Assembly (NCBI GenBank): GCA_035279665.1
Contig: DATEHI010000014.1
Coordinates: forward strand, 1-53,358
From: CF-13 sp035279665
Lineage (GTDB): Bacteria; Chloroflexota; Dormibacteria; CF-121
Length of the DNA stretch: 53,358 bases
Direction of reading: 5' to 3'
Shown here: positions 33,401 through 41,284 of the stretch, piece after piece
Layout of the letters: each line of letters starts with the position of its first letter
How positions within the stretch are numbered: position 1 is the stretch's first letter
The notes under the pieces: model-generated
Database searches by the model: none
What the model was told of the DNA's origin: nothing
The model's input: the letters and a program-made list of their open reading frames with translations, nothing else
Program-made: the position numbers and the translations under genes

Positions 33401-33846
33401 AGGTCTACCTCGGTCGTGCGGTCAGCGGCGAACTGGGTCCGCGCAGCCTGGAGGCGATCCAGCTCGCCCATCGGGCGCTGCGTGAATTCGGCGCCGGCAT
33501 CCTCGCCGAGCGGGTGGCGGATCCGGATTACCGGCCCGGGCTCGATCGTCCCGAGCTGATCGCCGAGATGATGCACCGCGAACTCCTCGAAGCGGACGCG
33601 GGCTGCATGGAGATGACCGGCCGCAGCACGGGGGTTGGCTTCGAGGCGGGATGGCTGCTCGGGCGTGGGCGGCCGGTGCTGGCGCTCTACGACGCGGATG
33701 TTCCGCCGGCGTCATCCGTGGTTCGCTTCCCACCCTTCGATCACTGCATCCCGTTCGGCTATCACGACCTGATGGACGTCGGCGGAGCCGTCACCGACTT
33801 CTGCCGCACGATCGCCGCGCACGCCGCCTACCGCGCCGAAGGCTGA
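33397..33846 (+). CDS. Nucleoside 2-deoxyribosyltransferase-like protein
   Basis: The 149-aa product begins 'KVYLGRAVSGELG' and has the family's core 'ADAGCMEMTGRSTGVGFEAG', followed by 'GRGRPVLALYDADV'. The Glu in GVGFEAG corresponds to the catalytic glutamate of NDT/RCL-type N-glycosidases. Members cleave or exchange bases on deoxynucleosides or nucleotides; the exact substrate is not readable. GTGA overlap with the membrane peptide gene upstream. Confidence 0.7.
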   Translation: MKVYLGRAVSGELGPRSLEAIQLAHRALREFGAGILAERVADPDYRPGLDRPELIAEMMHRELLEADAGCMEMTGRSTGVGFEAGWLLGRGRPVLALYDADVPPASSVVRFPPFDHCIPFGYHDLMDVGGAVTDFCRTIAAHAAYRAEG

Positions 33847-33879
33847 TCCACCTTCCCTGCGGCTCCTAGACTTCACGAC

Positions 33880-34386
33880 ATGAGCTTCCGTGCGTGCGTC
33901 CTCACCGTGAGCACCAAGGGGGCGCGTGGCGAGCGCGCCGATGAAAGTGGGGAGCGAGTCAGCGAGGAACTCGCACGCGTCCCCTGCGAGATCGTCGGCC
34001 GCGCGGTGGTGAGTGATGAGGTCGCCGACATCCAGCGCCAGATCCGCGAATGGCGGCAGGCGACCGAGCCGGACCTGATCGTCTTGACCGGTGGCACGGG
34101 GCTGGGCCCGCGCGACGTCACGCCGCAGGCGTTGGAACCCATGCTCGACTACCCGGTGCCGGGCATCGCGGAAGCGATGCGGGCGGCGGGGCTGCGCAAG
34201 ACGCCCCACGCGATGTTGTCGCGCTCGCTCGCCGGCGTGATCGGCAAGACCCTCATCCTGGCGCTTCCCGGAAGCCCTCGCGGCGTGGTGGATAGCCTTG
34301 AGGCTGTGATGGAAGCGTTGCCGCACGGCCTGCGGACGCTCCGCGGCGACGTCAGCGACGCCCCGGCCGCCCACCGTCCCCGTTGA
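33880..34386 (+). CDS. mog: Molybdopterin adenylyltransferase (MogA/MoaB family)
   Basis: The 168-aa product has the MoCF-binding domain landmarks: 'ACVLTVSTKGARGERADESG', 'DLIVLTGGTGLGPRDVTPQA', 'PGIAEAMRAAG' and 'LILALPGSPRGVVDSLEAVM'. It activates molybdopterin by adenylation before metal insertion, serving Mo/W enzymes such as the formate dehydrogenase in this window. TAGACT (33867-33872) ends 7 nt before the ATG. The DUF72 gene's ATG overlaps its stop. Confidence 0.93.
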   Translation: MSFRACVLTVSTKGARGERADESGERVSEELARVPCEIVGRAVVSDEVADIQRQIREWRQATEPDLIVLTGGTGLGPRDVTPQALEPMLDYPVPGIAEAMRAAGLRKTPHAMLSRSLAGVIGKTLILALPGSPRGVVDSLEAVMEALPHGLRTLRGDVSDAPAAHRPR

Positions 34387-35267
34387 TGGGTCGCATCAGG
34401 GTCGGCATATCTTCCTGGACCGAGCCGACCCTGATCAAGAGCGGCTGGTATCCACCGGATGCTACGACCGCGGAGGATCGGCTGCGCTACTACGCCTCGA
34501 AATATTCCGTCGTCGAGGTGGACAGCACGTTCTATGCGATCCCCAACGAGAAGACGGCCCAGCTGTGGGTCGAACGCACACCCAGGGATTTCACGTTCGA
34601 CGCCAAGGCCTACGCGCTGCTGACGCAGCACCCGACCCCGGCGGCCAGGCTGCCCAAAGACCTGCGCGAGAAGCTCGGCGACTCCAAAGCCAATCTCTAT
34701 TTCAAGGACCTGGCACCCAAAGACAAAGAGAGCGTATGGGATCGTTTTCGCGAGGGCATGCAGCCGTTGCAGGATGCCGGCAAGCTGGGTGCGATCCTCT
34801 TTCAGTTTCCCAAGTGGTTCCTGCCGTCGCCGGCCTCCTACCGATTCTTGGAAGACCTTCGAGAGTGGCTCCCGGATTTCGGCATCGCGATCGAGTTTCG
34901 CCAGGCCTTGTGGATGAAGGACGAGCGTCGTGCGCGCGTCGTCAAATTCCTCAAGGACCACGGCTTTACCTACGTGGTCGTCGATGAGCCGCAGGGCTTT
35001 ACCTCGAGCGTGCCCCCGGTGGTCGCGGTGACGACGCCGCTGGGGATGGTGCGCTTCCACGGACGCAACCGGGAGACATGGGAGAAGAAGGGGATCAGCA
35101 CCGCCGAGAAATTCCGGTACCTCTACGAGCCGAGCGAGCTGCAGCCCTGGGTCCCGAAGCTTCACGATATGGCGAAGGAGGCCAGGGAAGTGCACGCCAT
35201 CTTCAACAACTGCTACTCCGATTACGCCGTCCGGAACGCGGAGGACCTCCAAGACCTCCTGAGCTGA
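34386..35267 (+). CDS. DUF72 family protein (TIM-barrel)
   Basis: From the ATG that overlaps the mog stop (TGATG) the product is 293 aa with typical DUF72 segments: 'RVGISSWTEPTLIKSGWYPP', 'RLRYYASKYSVVEVDSTFYA', 'DFTFDAKAYALLTQH', 'AILFQFPKWF', 'FGIAIEFRQALWM', 'VRFHGRNRETWE' and a terminal 'VHAIFNNCYSDYAVRNAEDL'. The family has a UV-endonuclease-like TIM-barrel fold; the activity is unknown, with links to cofactor and Fe-S metabolism proposed. Confidence 0.9.
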   Translation: MGRIRVGISSWTEPTLIKSGWYPPDATTAEDRLRYYASKYSVVEVDSTFYAIPNEKTAQLWVERTPRDFTFDAKAYALLTQHPTPAARLPKDLREKLGDSKANLYFKDLAPKDKESVWDRFREGMQPLQDAGKLGAILFQFPKWFLPSPASYRFLEDLREWLPDFGIAIEFRQALWMKDERRARVVKFLKDHGFTYVVVDEPQGFTSSVPPVVAVTTPLGMVRFHGRNRETWEKKGISTAEKFRYLYEPSELQPWVPKLHDMAKEAREVHAIFNNCYSDYAVRNAEDLQDLLS

Positions 35268-35323
35268 GCGCCGAAAGGTTCCCGGTGCGGGCCGAGTTGC
35301 ATGGGTAGCGCCGCGGCGCAGCT

Positions 35324-36583
35324 ATGCAGGCTTACCAATCGCCTCCGTGTCCGTATTGTGGCGCCACCTGGAACCAGCCGGGCGCCCAGACCTGCGCGAA
35401 TTGCCGAAACCCCCTACCGCCGCCGCAGCCGAGCTATGCGCCACCTGGCTATCCGCAGGGACAGCAGCCGGGCTCGAGCTACGGTGCCCCGAACTATCCT
35501 CCACAAAACTACCCCCAGCAGCCGCAGTACCCCGGAGCTCCGCCCGGATACCCGGGGCAGCCTGGGCAAGGGTATCCCGCCTACGGGCCGCCCGGATACC
35601 AACAGCAACCGGGGGTCTACGGCTCCGACCCAGCGTACGGGGCATACGCGCCCGGGGGCCAGCCCACCGCCGTGTCAGGTACGACGATCCGGCTCTTCGG
35701 CCAGACCTTCTCGTTGCCGATCGCGCTGCCGCCGGCCCTGCTGCAGTTGCCGCTGCCGACAGCCAGGGCGGCGGGCGGGGTGGTCGCCGGTCTGGTGGTT
35801 GTGCTGGTGCTGTTCGTGGGTGTGCTGCCGGCGGTCGCCTCGAGTCAGATATCAACCGCCAACCAGTCGCTCAAGACCGCGGCCTCGCACCAGGACAAGA
35901 TCGATGCCGCCTTGACCCAGGCCTTCACCCTGCGGAATACCACCAGTGACCCTGTTGCCGCCAAGACCCAGTTCGACAAGCTGTCGAAGTCGCTAGTTGA
36001 TGGCCTCAACCTGGTCCGGTCTGACGAGGGAGCGGTGACGTCCGTGGATCAGCGGTTGACCTTCCTCCAATGGCTGGCGCCGTCGAAGGCTGCCGGCATC
36101 AGCGCTGTGCGCAACCGTATCAACGGCGCGATGGCGGGACTGAAGCAGGCAGACCAGGCTCTGACTGCCGCTGTCAACGAGACAAAGGTCATCCAGCCCT
36201 ACAACGACGCGCTCATCGACTACGGAAAAATTGGTGCCGCGCTCGCCAAGCATGACCTGGTGGGAGCCGGCGCGCCGTATCCCGATGCCCAGCAGAAGAT
36301 CGACCTGGCCGTGTCGAACTCGCACGCCGCCGGACTCCCTCCGCAAATCGCCAAGCAGGTCAGCAGCTTCAGCGACGTCCTGCAGAACACCGAGAGCCTG
36401 ATCCAGGCCATCCAGGCCAAGGACACGGCGGGCGTCAAGAAAAGCACCGATGCCATGAATGCCGCCCTCAAGGCGATGTCGACTCCAGAAGAGACGGTCC
36501 CCGCGGACTATGAAGCGAAAACGTTCGCTCCGATGCAGAAGGCCTACGACGCGGCGATGAAGGCGATCAAGAGCGCGAGCTAG
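35324..36583 (+). CDS. Zinc-ribbon, Pro/Gly/Tyr-rich membrane protein of unknown function
   Basis: The 419-aa product has an N-terminal zinc ribbon (C9, C12, C24, C27: CPYC...CANC), a ~90-residue low-complexity stretch of PGYP/QQPG repeats, one membrane helix (about 150-168, 'GVVAGLVVVLVLFVGVLPAV') and a ~250-residue helical extracellular part full of Ala, Asp and Lys. The layout (cytoplasmic ribbon and flexible linker, single helix, outer helical bundle) suggests a sensor or assembly factor at the membrane. No specific family recognised. Its 3' end overlaps that of the convergent moaC by 17 nt. Confidence 0.75.
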   Translation: MQAYQSPPCPYCGATWNQPGAQTCANCRNPLPPPQPSYAPPGYPQGQQPGSSYGAPNYPPQNYPQQPQYPGAPPGYPGQPGQGYPAYGPPGYQQQPGVYGSDPAYGAYAPGGQPTAVSGTTIRLFGQTFSLPIALPPALLQLPLPTARAAGGVVAGLVVVLVLFVGVLPAVASSQISTANQSLKTAASHQDKIDAALTQAFTLRNTTSDPVAAKTQFDKLSKSLVDGLNLVRSDEGAVTSVDQRLTFLQWLAPSKAAGISAVRNRINGAMAGLKQADQALTAAVNETKVIQPYNDALIDYGKIGAALAKHDLVGAGAPYPDAQQKIDLAVSNSHAAGLPPQIAKQVSSFSDVLQNTESLIQAIQAKDTAGVKKSTDAMNAALKAMSTPEETVPADYEAKTFAPMQKAYDAAMKAIKSAS

Positions 36584-37064
36584 CCGGACGACGCTGGTCG
36601 CCGCTCTTTCCTCCGCGCTTTTCGATGAGTTCGATCCCTTCGATCGTCATCCAGTGGTCGGCGCTCTTGGCCATATCGACGACGGTCAATGCCGCCACCG
36701 CGACCGCCGTCAGCGCCTCCATCTCCGCGCCCGTTTTTCCGTCGCAGCGCACGCGTGCCTCGATCCGCACGCCAGGCAGGCGAGGGTCCGGCACACAGTC
36801 CACATCGACCAGCGTTAGCAGCAGCGGGTGGCACAGTGGGATCAGCTCGCTGGTGCGCTTGGCGGCCAGGATGCCGGCAATGCGCGCCGTGGCAACCACC
36901 TCGCCCTTGGGAAGGTTGCCGAGTACGATCGCCTGGAGCGCCCCCGCGCTCATTCTCACTGCGCCGCGCGCCCGGGCCTCGCGGCTGGTCACCTGCTTGT
37001 CACTGACATCGACCATCCTCGCTTCGCCGCTCGGTTTGAGGTGGGTGAGCTTCTTGGCCGTCAC
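36567..37064 (-). CDS. moaC: Cyclic pyranopterin monophosphate synthase MoaC
   Basis: The 165-aa product has the MoaC motifs 'MVDVSDKQVTSREARA', 'GILAAKRTSELIPLCHPL' (active-site region), 'VRCDGKTGAEMEALTAVAVA' and 'DMAKSADHWMTIEGIELIEK'. It forms cyclic pyranopterin monophosphate in molybdenum cofactor synthesis. Together with mog it supports local provision of Moco for the selenoprotein formate dehydrogenase. The GTG start overlaps the dinB stop (GTGA), so it is translated downstream of dinB. Confidence 0.95.
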   Translation of the reverse strand: MTAKKLTHLKPSGEARMVDVSDKQVTSREARARGAVRMSAGALQAIVLGNLPKGEVVATARIAGILAAKRTSELIPLCHPLLLTLVDVDCVPDPRLPGVRIEARVRCDGKTGAEMEALTAVAVAALTVVDMAKSADHWMTIEGIELIEKRGGKSGDQRRPASSRS

Positions 37065-38266
37065 AGCAAGGCATCCAGGTCGTCGCGCCGGACGTCCTTC
37101 TGGTGCGGACGGGGGGCCGCGCCGCGGGCGATGACGTGATCGCCGTAGCGACCGCGCAGCTCGTCGAGTTGCTCATCGAGCATGGCCAGGCGCGACGATC
37201 GCGATTCGAGCAGGCTCAGCTGGGTGGCGCCTTGCTCCAGGTTGCTGACACCGGCCCCGATCAAGCGGATCGGTCGAGAGGGGTCGAGCTGTGTCTCCAG
37301 CAGCTGGCGCAGCGCTGCCGCCAGCTGGTCATCGCGGTCGGTGGGATAGGGCAGCGTCGCCTGTCGCGATTGAGTGTCGAAGGGCTGGTACCGGATCTTC
37401 AGCACGACGGTCCTGGCCGAGAGGTGGTGTGAGCGCAGACTCTGGGCGACGTCCTGCAACAGGGCAAGGGCGGTTTCCCGGACCTTGGCGGCGTCGCTCA
37501 CGTCGCGATCGAAGGTGACCTCACGCGAGATGCTCTTCGGATCACCAGGCGGCAGCACCGGACTGGGATCGATGCCCCGAGCGTGCGCGCCGAGCAGCCG
37601 GCCGTACTGGCCGAAGAGTTCGCCAAGCAGCGGATCGGGGAGGGCGGCCAGGTCGCCGACGGTACGGACCCCGATCCGTTCGAGGCGGAGCACCGAGGCC
37701 GGCCCGCAGCCGGGCAGCCTGACGAGCGGTAAAGGGGCGAGGAAGATGGCCTCACCGCCGGCCGGCACTACGACCAGGCCGCGCGGTTTGCGAAGCTCAG
37801 AGGCGACCTTGGCGACCAGCTTGCAGCTGGCCACCCCGATGCTGAGATCGAGACCGCAGCGTGTCTTGACCTCGTCACGAAGGCGGACCGCCACGGTGCC
37901 CGGCGGGCCGAGCAGCGCCTCCTCGCCGGTGAGGTCGAGGTAGGCCTCGTCCAGGGCGATCGGCTCGATGACCGGCGAGTAGCGATCGAGGATGGCGAAG
38001 ACCGACTTCGACGCCTCGCGGTACGCGGGAAAGTCGCAGGGAACGAAGACGGCGCTTGGACAGAGGCGCCGCGCCCGGCTGAGCGGCATGGCCGAACGGA
38101 CGCCGAAGGGTCGGGCCTCGTACGAGGCCGCGGCAACCACGCCCCGCTCGCCCTCCACGCCGGCCCCGCCCACGATCACCGGCTTGCCGCGAAGCTCAGG
38201 GCGGCGCAACTGCTCGACCGATGCGTAGAAGGCGTCGAGATCGACATGCATCACGACCCGCTGCAC
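37061..38266 (-). CDS. dinB: DNA polymerase IV (Y-family)
   Basis: The 401-aa product has 'VMHVDLDAFYASVEQLRRPE' (first catalytic Asp pair), 'EPIALDEAYLDLTGEEALL' (second catalytic acidic pair), 'SIGVASCKLVAKVASELRKP' and the helix-hairpin-helix 'LPGCGPASVLRLERIGVRTV', then a little-finger domain. It carries out error-prone translesion synthesis. The C-terminus does not end in an obvious beta-clamp motif. TAAGAT (38273-38278 on the opposite strand) ends 6 nt before the GTG start. Co-transcribed with moaC. Confidence 0.95.
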   Translation of the reverse strand: MQRVVMHVDLDAFYASVEQLRRPELRGKPVIVGGAGVEGERGVVAAASYEARPFGVRSAMPLSRARRLCPSAVFVPCDFPAYREASKSVFAILDRYSPVIEPIALDEAYLDLTGEEALLGPPGTVAVRLRDEVKTRCGLDLSIGVASCKLVAKVASELRKPRGLVVVPAGGEAIFLAPLPLVRLPGCGPASVLRLERIGVRTVGDLAALPDPLLGELFGQYGRLLGAHARGIDPSPVLPPGDPKSISREVTFDRDVSDAAKVRETALALLQDVAQSLRSHHLSARTVVLKIRYQPFDTQSRQATLPYPTDRDDQLAAALRQLLETQLDPSRPIRLIGAGVSNLEQGATQLSLLESRSSRLAMLDEQLDELRGRYGDHVIARGAAPRPHQKDVRRDDLDALL

Positions 38267-38272
38267 GGGCCT

Positions 38273-38278
38273 ATCTTA
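38273..38278 (-). promoter_or_regulatory. -10 hexamer of dinB-moaC
   Basis: TAAGAT on the minus strand is separated from the dinB GTG by 6 nt, with no SD; a leaderless start is implied. Confidence 0.45.
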
Positions 38279-38468
38279 GGTGTGTGTAACAAGCGCGTGA
38301 CAAGCACGTATATGGCGTGTCGCGGCGAGATTGCGTTGCTATGATCCCGGGGCTGGCTAGGCCCGCCGGCGTCCCTGATTCCCGTCCCCTCTTCGGATCC
38401 AACGACAACCCCTCCTTCCGGCGGGCCGCGCTTCTCCTTAGCAAGGAAGGTCAGAGGCTGGCGTTGCC

Positions 38469-39224
38469 ATGGGGATGGGTCGTCTCATCACCATGGGCGT
38501 CGCGGTCGCGTCGATCCTGCTGATCTGGAAGGGCGGCGTCCTGAATTCAATGCTGCCGCAGCAGGCGGCCCCGCCTCTGGATCCCGGGCCGGTCATCAGC
38601 AAGAGCGGTGACGCGATGCAGGCCCTCAAGAGCGTTCACCTGTCGTTGAACGGCATCCTGGTCCTCAATGGCGTCGCGGGCGTCAAAGTCACCGGCTCCG
38701 GCGACCTCATCTATCCCCACAAAGAGAACCTCAGCCTCCAGCTGGAGATCCCCGCCGCGAATGGCCAGACCGCGATCGTCGCCATGAATGAGCGCATCGA
38801 GGGTGGCCACGACTTCGTGCAGATCCCGAGCCAGGGCCCGGCCTGGAAGGACGTCACCGGGAACTCAAAGGGCCAGGTCGCGCCCGGGATGGATCCGATC
38901 GCCAACCTCGAGTTTGCCCATGCCTTTCGGGCATCCGACGACCTGGGCGACATCACGATGGACCAGATCGCCATGCACCATTTCTCCCTGACCGTCGACC
39001 CCGGCAAGTACGTCGGTCAGCTCAAGGCAGATCCGAATAGCGGCGTCACCGCGCAGGATGAGGCGGTGTTGACCAACGCCGGCATCCAGGTCGAGGTCTG
39101 GATCTCCGCCAGCGACTCGCTCATGCATCAGATGAAGATCGACATGAGCACCACGCAGTTCACGTGGACCCTGACCTATCACTTCTCGAACTTCGTGACC
39201 GGCGGCGGGTCGACCTCTACCTAG
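38469..39224 (+). CDS. LppX/LprAFG-like exported protein
   Basis: The 251-aa product has an N-terminal hydrophobic signal or anchor ('LITMGVAVASILLIW') without a lipobox cysteine, then a domain recalling the LppX/LprG/LolA half-barrel: 'SGDAMQALKSVHLSLNGIL', 'VKVTGSGDLIYPHKENLSLQ', 'HDFVQIPSQGPAWKDVTG', 'HHFSLTVDPGKYVGQ', 'VEVWISASDSLMHQMKIDM'. Related proteins carry or sense lipids outside the membrane. The missing lipid-anchor Cys means it is held by its helix or secreted. The 190-bp upstream gap shows TATGAT near 38341 as a possible -10. Confidence 0.7.
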   Translation: MGMGRLITMGVAVASILLIWKGGVLNSMLPQQAAPPLDPGPVISKSGDAMQALKSVHLSLNGILVLNGVAGVKVTGSGDLIYPHKENLSLQLEIPAANGQTAIVAMNERIEGGHDFVQIPSQGPAWKDVTGNSKGQVAPGMDPIANLEFAHAFRASDDLGDITMDQIAMHHFSLTVDPGKYVGQLKADPNSGVTAQDEAVLTNAGIQVEVWISASDSLMHQMKIDMSTTQFTWTLTYHFSNFVTGGGSTST

Positions 39225-39239
39225 CGACGACCCCTCCGG

Positions 39240-39563
39240 TCAGACGCCGACCTTCTCGCGCTCCCGCTCCCGCTCTTTTTCAGGCGGCTTGGGTGGATGG
39301 GTGCCGTACTCACCGAGCTCGTCCTCGGTTAGGTGCCCGGCCGCGATCAGCAATTCGACGTAGGTCACACCCAGGTGCGGCGCCGCCCGCCGGAGCACCC
39401 AGGGTGGCGGATTCTCCTTGTTCTTGTTGACGGCCTGGTAGAAGTAGATCTGGTTCAGGTCGCAGCGAACCGCGAGCCGGTGCAGGGAGATGTTCTGCTC
39501 GCGACACTTGCGCTTCAGATAATCGCGGAAGTCCACCGCCCCACCTACCTCCAGAAACCGCAT
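39240..39563 (-). CDS. Small HTH (XRE-like) protein
   Basis: The product has an XRE-type helix-turn-helix: 'FRDYLKRKCREQNISLHRLA', 'VRCDLNQIYFYQAVNKN', 'PPPWVLRRAAPHLGVTYVEL'. A highly charged tail (EKEREREREK) follows. The longest frame begins with an ATG at 39563, but a GTG at 39536 is preceded by GGAGGTAGG and may be the true start. It sits at the end of an nfo-HAD-HTH series on the minus strand, 10 bp after the HAD gene. Targets unknown. Confidence 0.75.
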   Translation of the reverse strand: MRFLEVGGAVDFRDYLKRKCREQNISLHRLAVRCDLNQIYFYQAVNKNKENPPPWVLRRAAPHLGVTYVELLIAAGHLTEDELGEYGTHPPKPPEKEREREREKVGV

Positions 39564-39573
39564 CCGCGAATCA

Positions 39574-40362
39574 CTACTCGCGCGACGTCACCCCATTATA
39601 GGTGTCGGCCTTGCGCGCCCTGGGGACGAGACGGGCGACGATCGCCGGCAGCTCACGCAGCCGCTGGATGACGAAATCCGCGATACCCGGGTCATCCTCC
39701 TGGCGCCATTCACGCGTCAGCACCGCCCGCATCCCCAGCGCCTTCGGCCCCTGCACGTCCTCCAGCACCCGGTCGCCGACGAACAGCGTCCGAGTGGGGT
39801 CCGCGCCCAGCTTCTTCAACGCGTCAGCGTAGATTTCAGGGTGCGGTTTGCGGACGCCGACCTCCGAGGAGAAGGTCACCGCGTCGAAATAGTTCGCGAG
39901 ACCCAGCGCGGCGAGCTGTTGCCTCATGAGGCGCGGCAGGTACGCCGCGTTGGAGACGATTCCGAGTCGCAGCTGGTGCGCGCGCAGGTCCTCGAGCGTG
40001 CCGATGACGTCGGGGCCGACATGGACGCTGCTCAGCCAGCCCTCCTGTTCCAGCTCCATGACCCGTTCGATCAATTCCGGCTCGAGCTCAAGGCCCAGTC
40101 CGCGTAACGCCCTGTCATAAATGGTCGCGATCTCGACCTCCTCGGCCCGGCCGGCCGCATAGTCGCGCTGGATCGCATCGTCGACCGCCTTCGATACCTT
40201 CTCGATCAGCACGTGCGCGGCGGGCACGTCACGTTCCAGTGTGTCGGCCAGCAGCCGGTTGACCTTCTCGTAGGCGTCGACCAACAGGGAGTGCGGCCGA
40301 TCATCGAAGGAGATCAGCGTGTGTCCGTAGTCGAAGAGCACCGTCTCGATGGGTGCGCTCAC
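39574..40362 (-). CDS. HAD-superfamily protein with altered motif I
   Basis: The 262-aa product has the HAD fold with a C1 helical cap: motif I 'VLFDYGHTLISF', motif II 'LRLGIVSNAAYLP', the motif III lysine in 'SEVGVRKPHPEIYADAL' and motif IV 'RTLFVGDRVLEDVQGPKALG'. In motif I the nucleophile D11 is kept but the general-acid Asp two residues later is Gly, as in some non-phosphatase or uncharacterised HADs, so the reaction is uncertain. The GTG start overlaps the nfo stop by 4 nt. Confidence 0.85.
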   Translation of the reverse strand: MSAPIETVLFDYGHTLISFDDRPHSLLVDAYEKVNRLLADTLERDVPAAHVLIEKVSKAVDDAIQRDYAAGRAEEVEIATIYDRALRGLGLELEPELIERVMELEQEGWLSSVHVGPDVIGTLEDLRAHQLRLGIVSNAAYLPRLMRQQLAALGLANYFDAVTFSSEVGVRKPHPEIYADALKKLGADPTRTLFVGDRVLEDVQGPKALGMRAVLTREWRQEDDPGIADFVIQRLRELPAIVARLVPRARKADTYNGVTSRE

Positions 40363-41210
40363 AGGAGCGAACGCAACGCGTCCAGATTCTCGCGTCCTTC
40401 GAGCAATTCCTCACCGGGCGTCTCGAGCACGAACGCGCAGTGGGCCAGCGGTTCGTAGTTGAGCAACGTTCGGAAACCTTCGAGCCCGATGTTGCCCTTG
40501 CCGATGTTGACGTGCCGGTCGGCCTTGCCGCCGAGGGCGACGGTGGTGTCGTTGCAGTGGCAGGCCCGGATCCGTTCCGCGGGAAGGATGGATGTGAGTT
40601 GGTCCAGGGTGGTGCGCATCCCCTCGGCGCCGGCGAGGTCGTGGCCGGAGGCGTAGGCGTGCGCGGTATCGAGGGTGACACCCAGCCGCGCGGCGTGCTG
40701 GGGTAAGCGGCCGAGGATCTGGGCCAGATCGTCGAAGTTTGCCCCGACGTAGGCGCCGCCGCCGGCCGAGGTTTCGAGCAGGCACATGCTCGAGCCGCCG
40801 GCCTTGCTCAGTACCTGGTCGAGCGTCGCCACGACGCGATCGATCCCCGCTTGGGCGCCATCGCCCATGTGGCTCCCGACATGGGTCACTACATAGGCGC
40901 AGCCGTACACCTCGGCGCGCTCGAGTTCGGCAATGAGCGCCTCCCGTGACTTCTTCTGGAAGGTGGGGTTGGGGCTGGCCAGGTTAATCAGGTACATCGC
41001 GTGTGACATGGCTGGTCGTACGTCGAGCTCTTGCAGGGACCTCTTGAACATGGCGGTCGCCTGCGTGTCGACCGGCGCCGACCGCCAGGCGCTCGGGTTG
41101 CCCGTGAAAATCTGGACCGCCTTGAGTTGCAGCGCCTTGATCGTCTCGACCGCCTTGTCCAGGCCGCGGCCGGTGTGGATGTGCATGCCGATTCGTCGCT
41201 CCTTGGCCAT
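40359..41210 (-). CDS. nfo: Endonuclease IV / deoxyribonuclease IV family
   Basis: The product (283 aa from the ATG at 41210) shows the trinuclear zinc TIM-barrel of AP endonuclease family 2: 'GMHIHTGRGLDKAV', 'YVVTHVGSHMGDG', 'MCLLETSAGGGAYVG', 'VTLDTAHAYASGHDL', 'RACHCNDTTVALGGKADRH', 'GKGNIGLEGF', 'FVLETPGEE'. It incises abasic sites during base-excision repair. An ATG three codons upstream (41219) is possible, but GACAAT (41218-41223 on the opposite strand) overlaps it and lies 7 nt before the chosen ATG. Confidence 0.93.
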   Translation of the reverse strand: MAKERRIGMHIHTGRGLDKAVETIKALQLKAVQIFTGNPSAWRSAPVDTQATAMFKRSLQELDVRPAMSHAMYLINLASPNPTFQKKSREALIAELERAEVYGCAYVVTHVGSHMGDGAQAGIDRVVATLDQVLSKAGGSSMCLLETSAGGGAYVGANFDDLAQILGRLPQHAARLGVTLDTAHAYASGHDLAGAEGMRTTLDQLTSILPAERIRACHCNDTTVALGGKADRHVNIGKGNIGLEGFRTLLNYEPLAHCAFVLETPGEELLEGRENLDALRSLL

Positions 41211-41232
41211 CGTGCTCATTGTCCGAAATTTT

Positions 41233-41256
41233 CCCTCCCCCGCTTGCGGGGGAGGG
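41233..41256. repeat. REP-like perfect palindrome between nfo and MBL genes
   Basis: CCCTCCCCCGC-TT-GCGGGGGAGGG is a perfect 11-bp stem with a 2-nt loop in a divergent intergenic region. No T-run follows on either strand, so it is not an intrinsic terminator. Related GC-rich arms occur at 7851-7865 and, imperfectly, around 32838-32870, which suggests a dispersed extragenic palindrome. Confidence 0.6.
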
Positions 41257-41284
41257 CAAGGTGGGGGGCCGGTAGACTCAAGCC

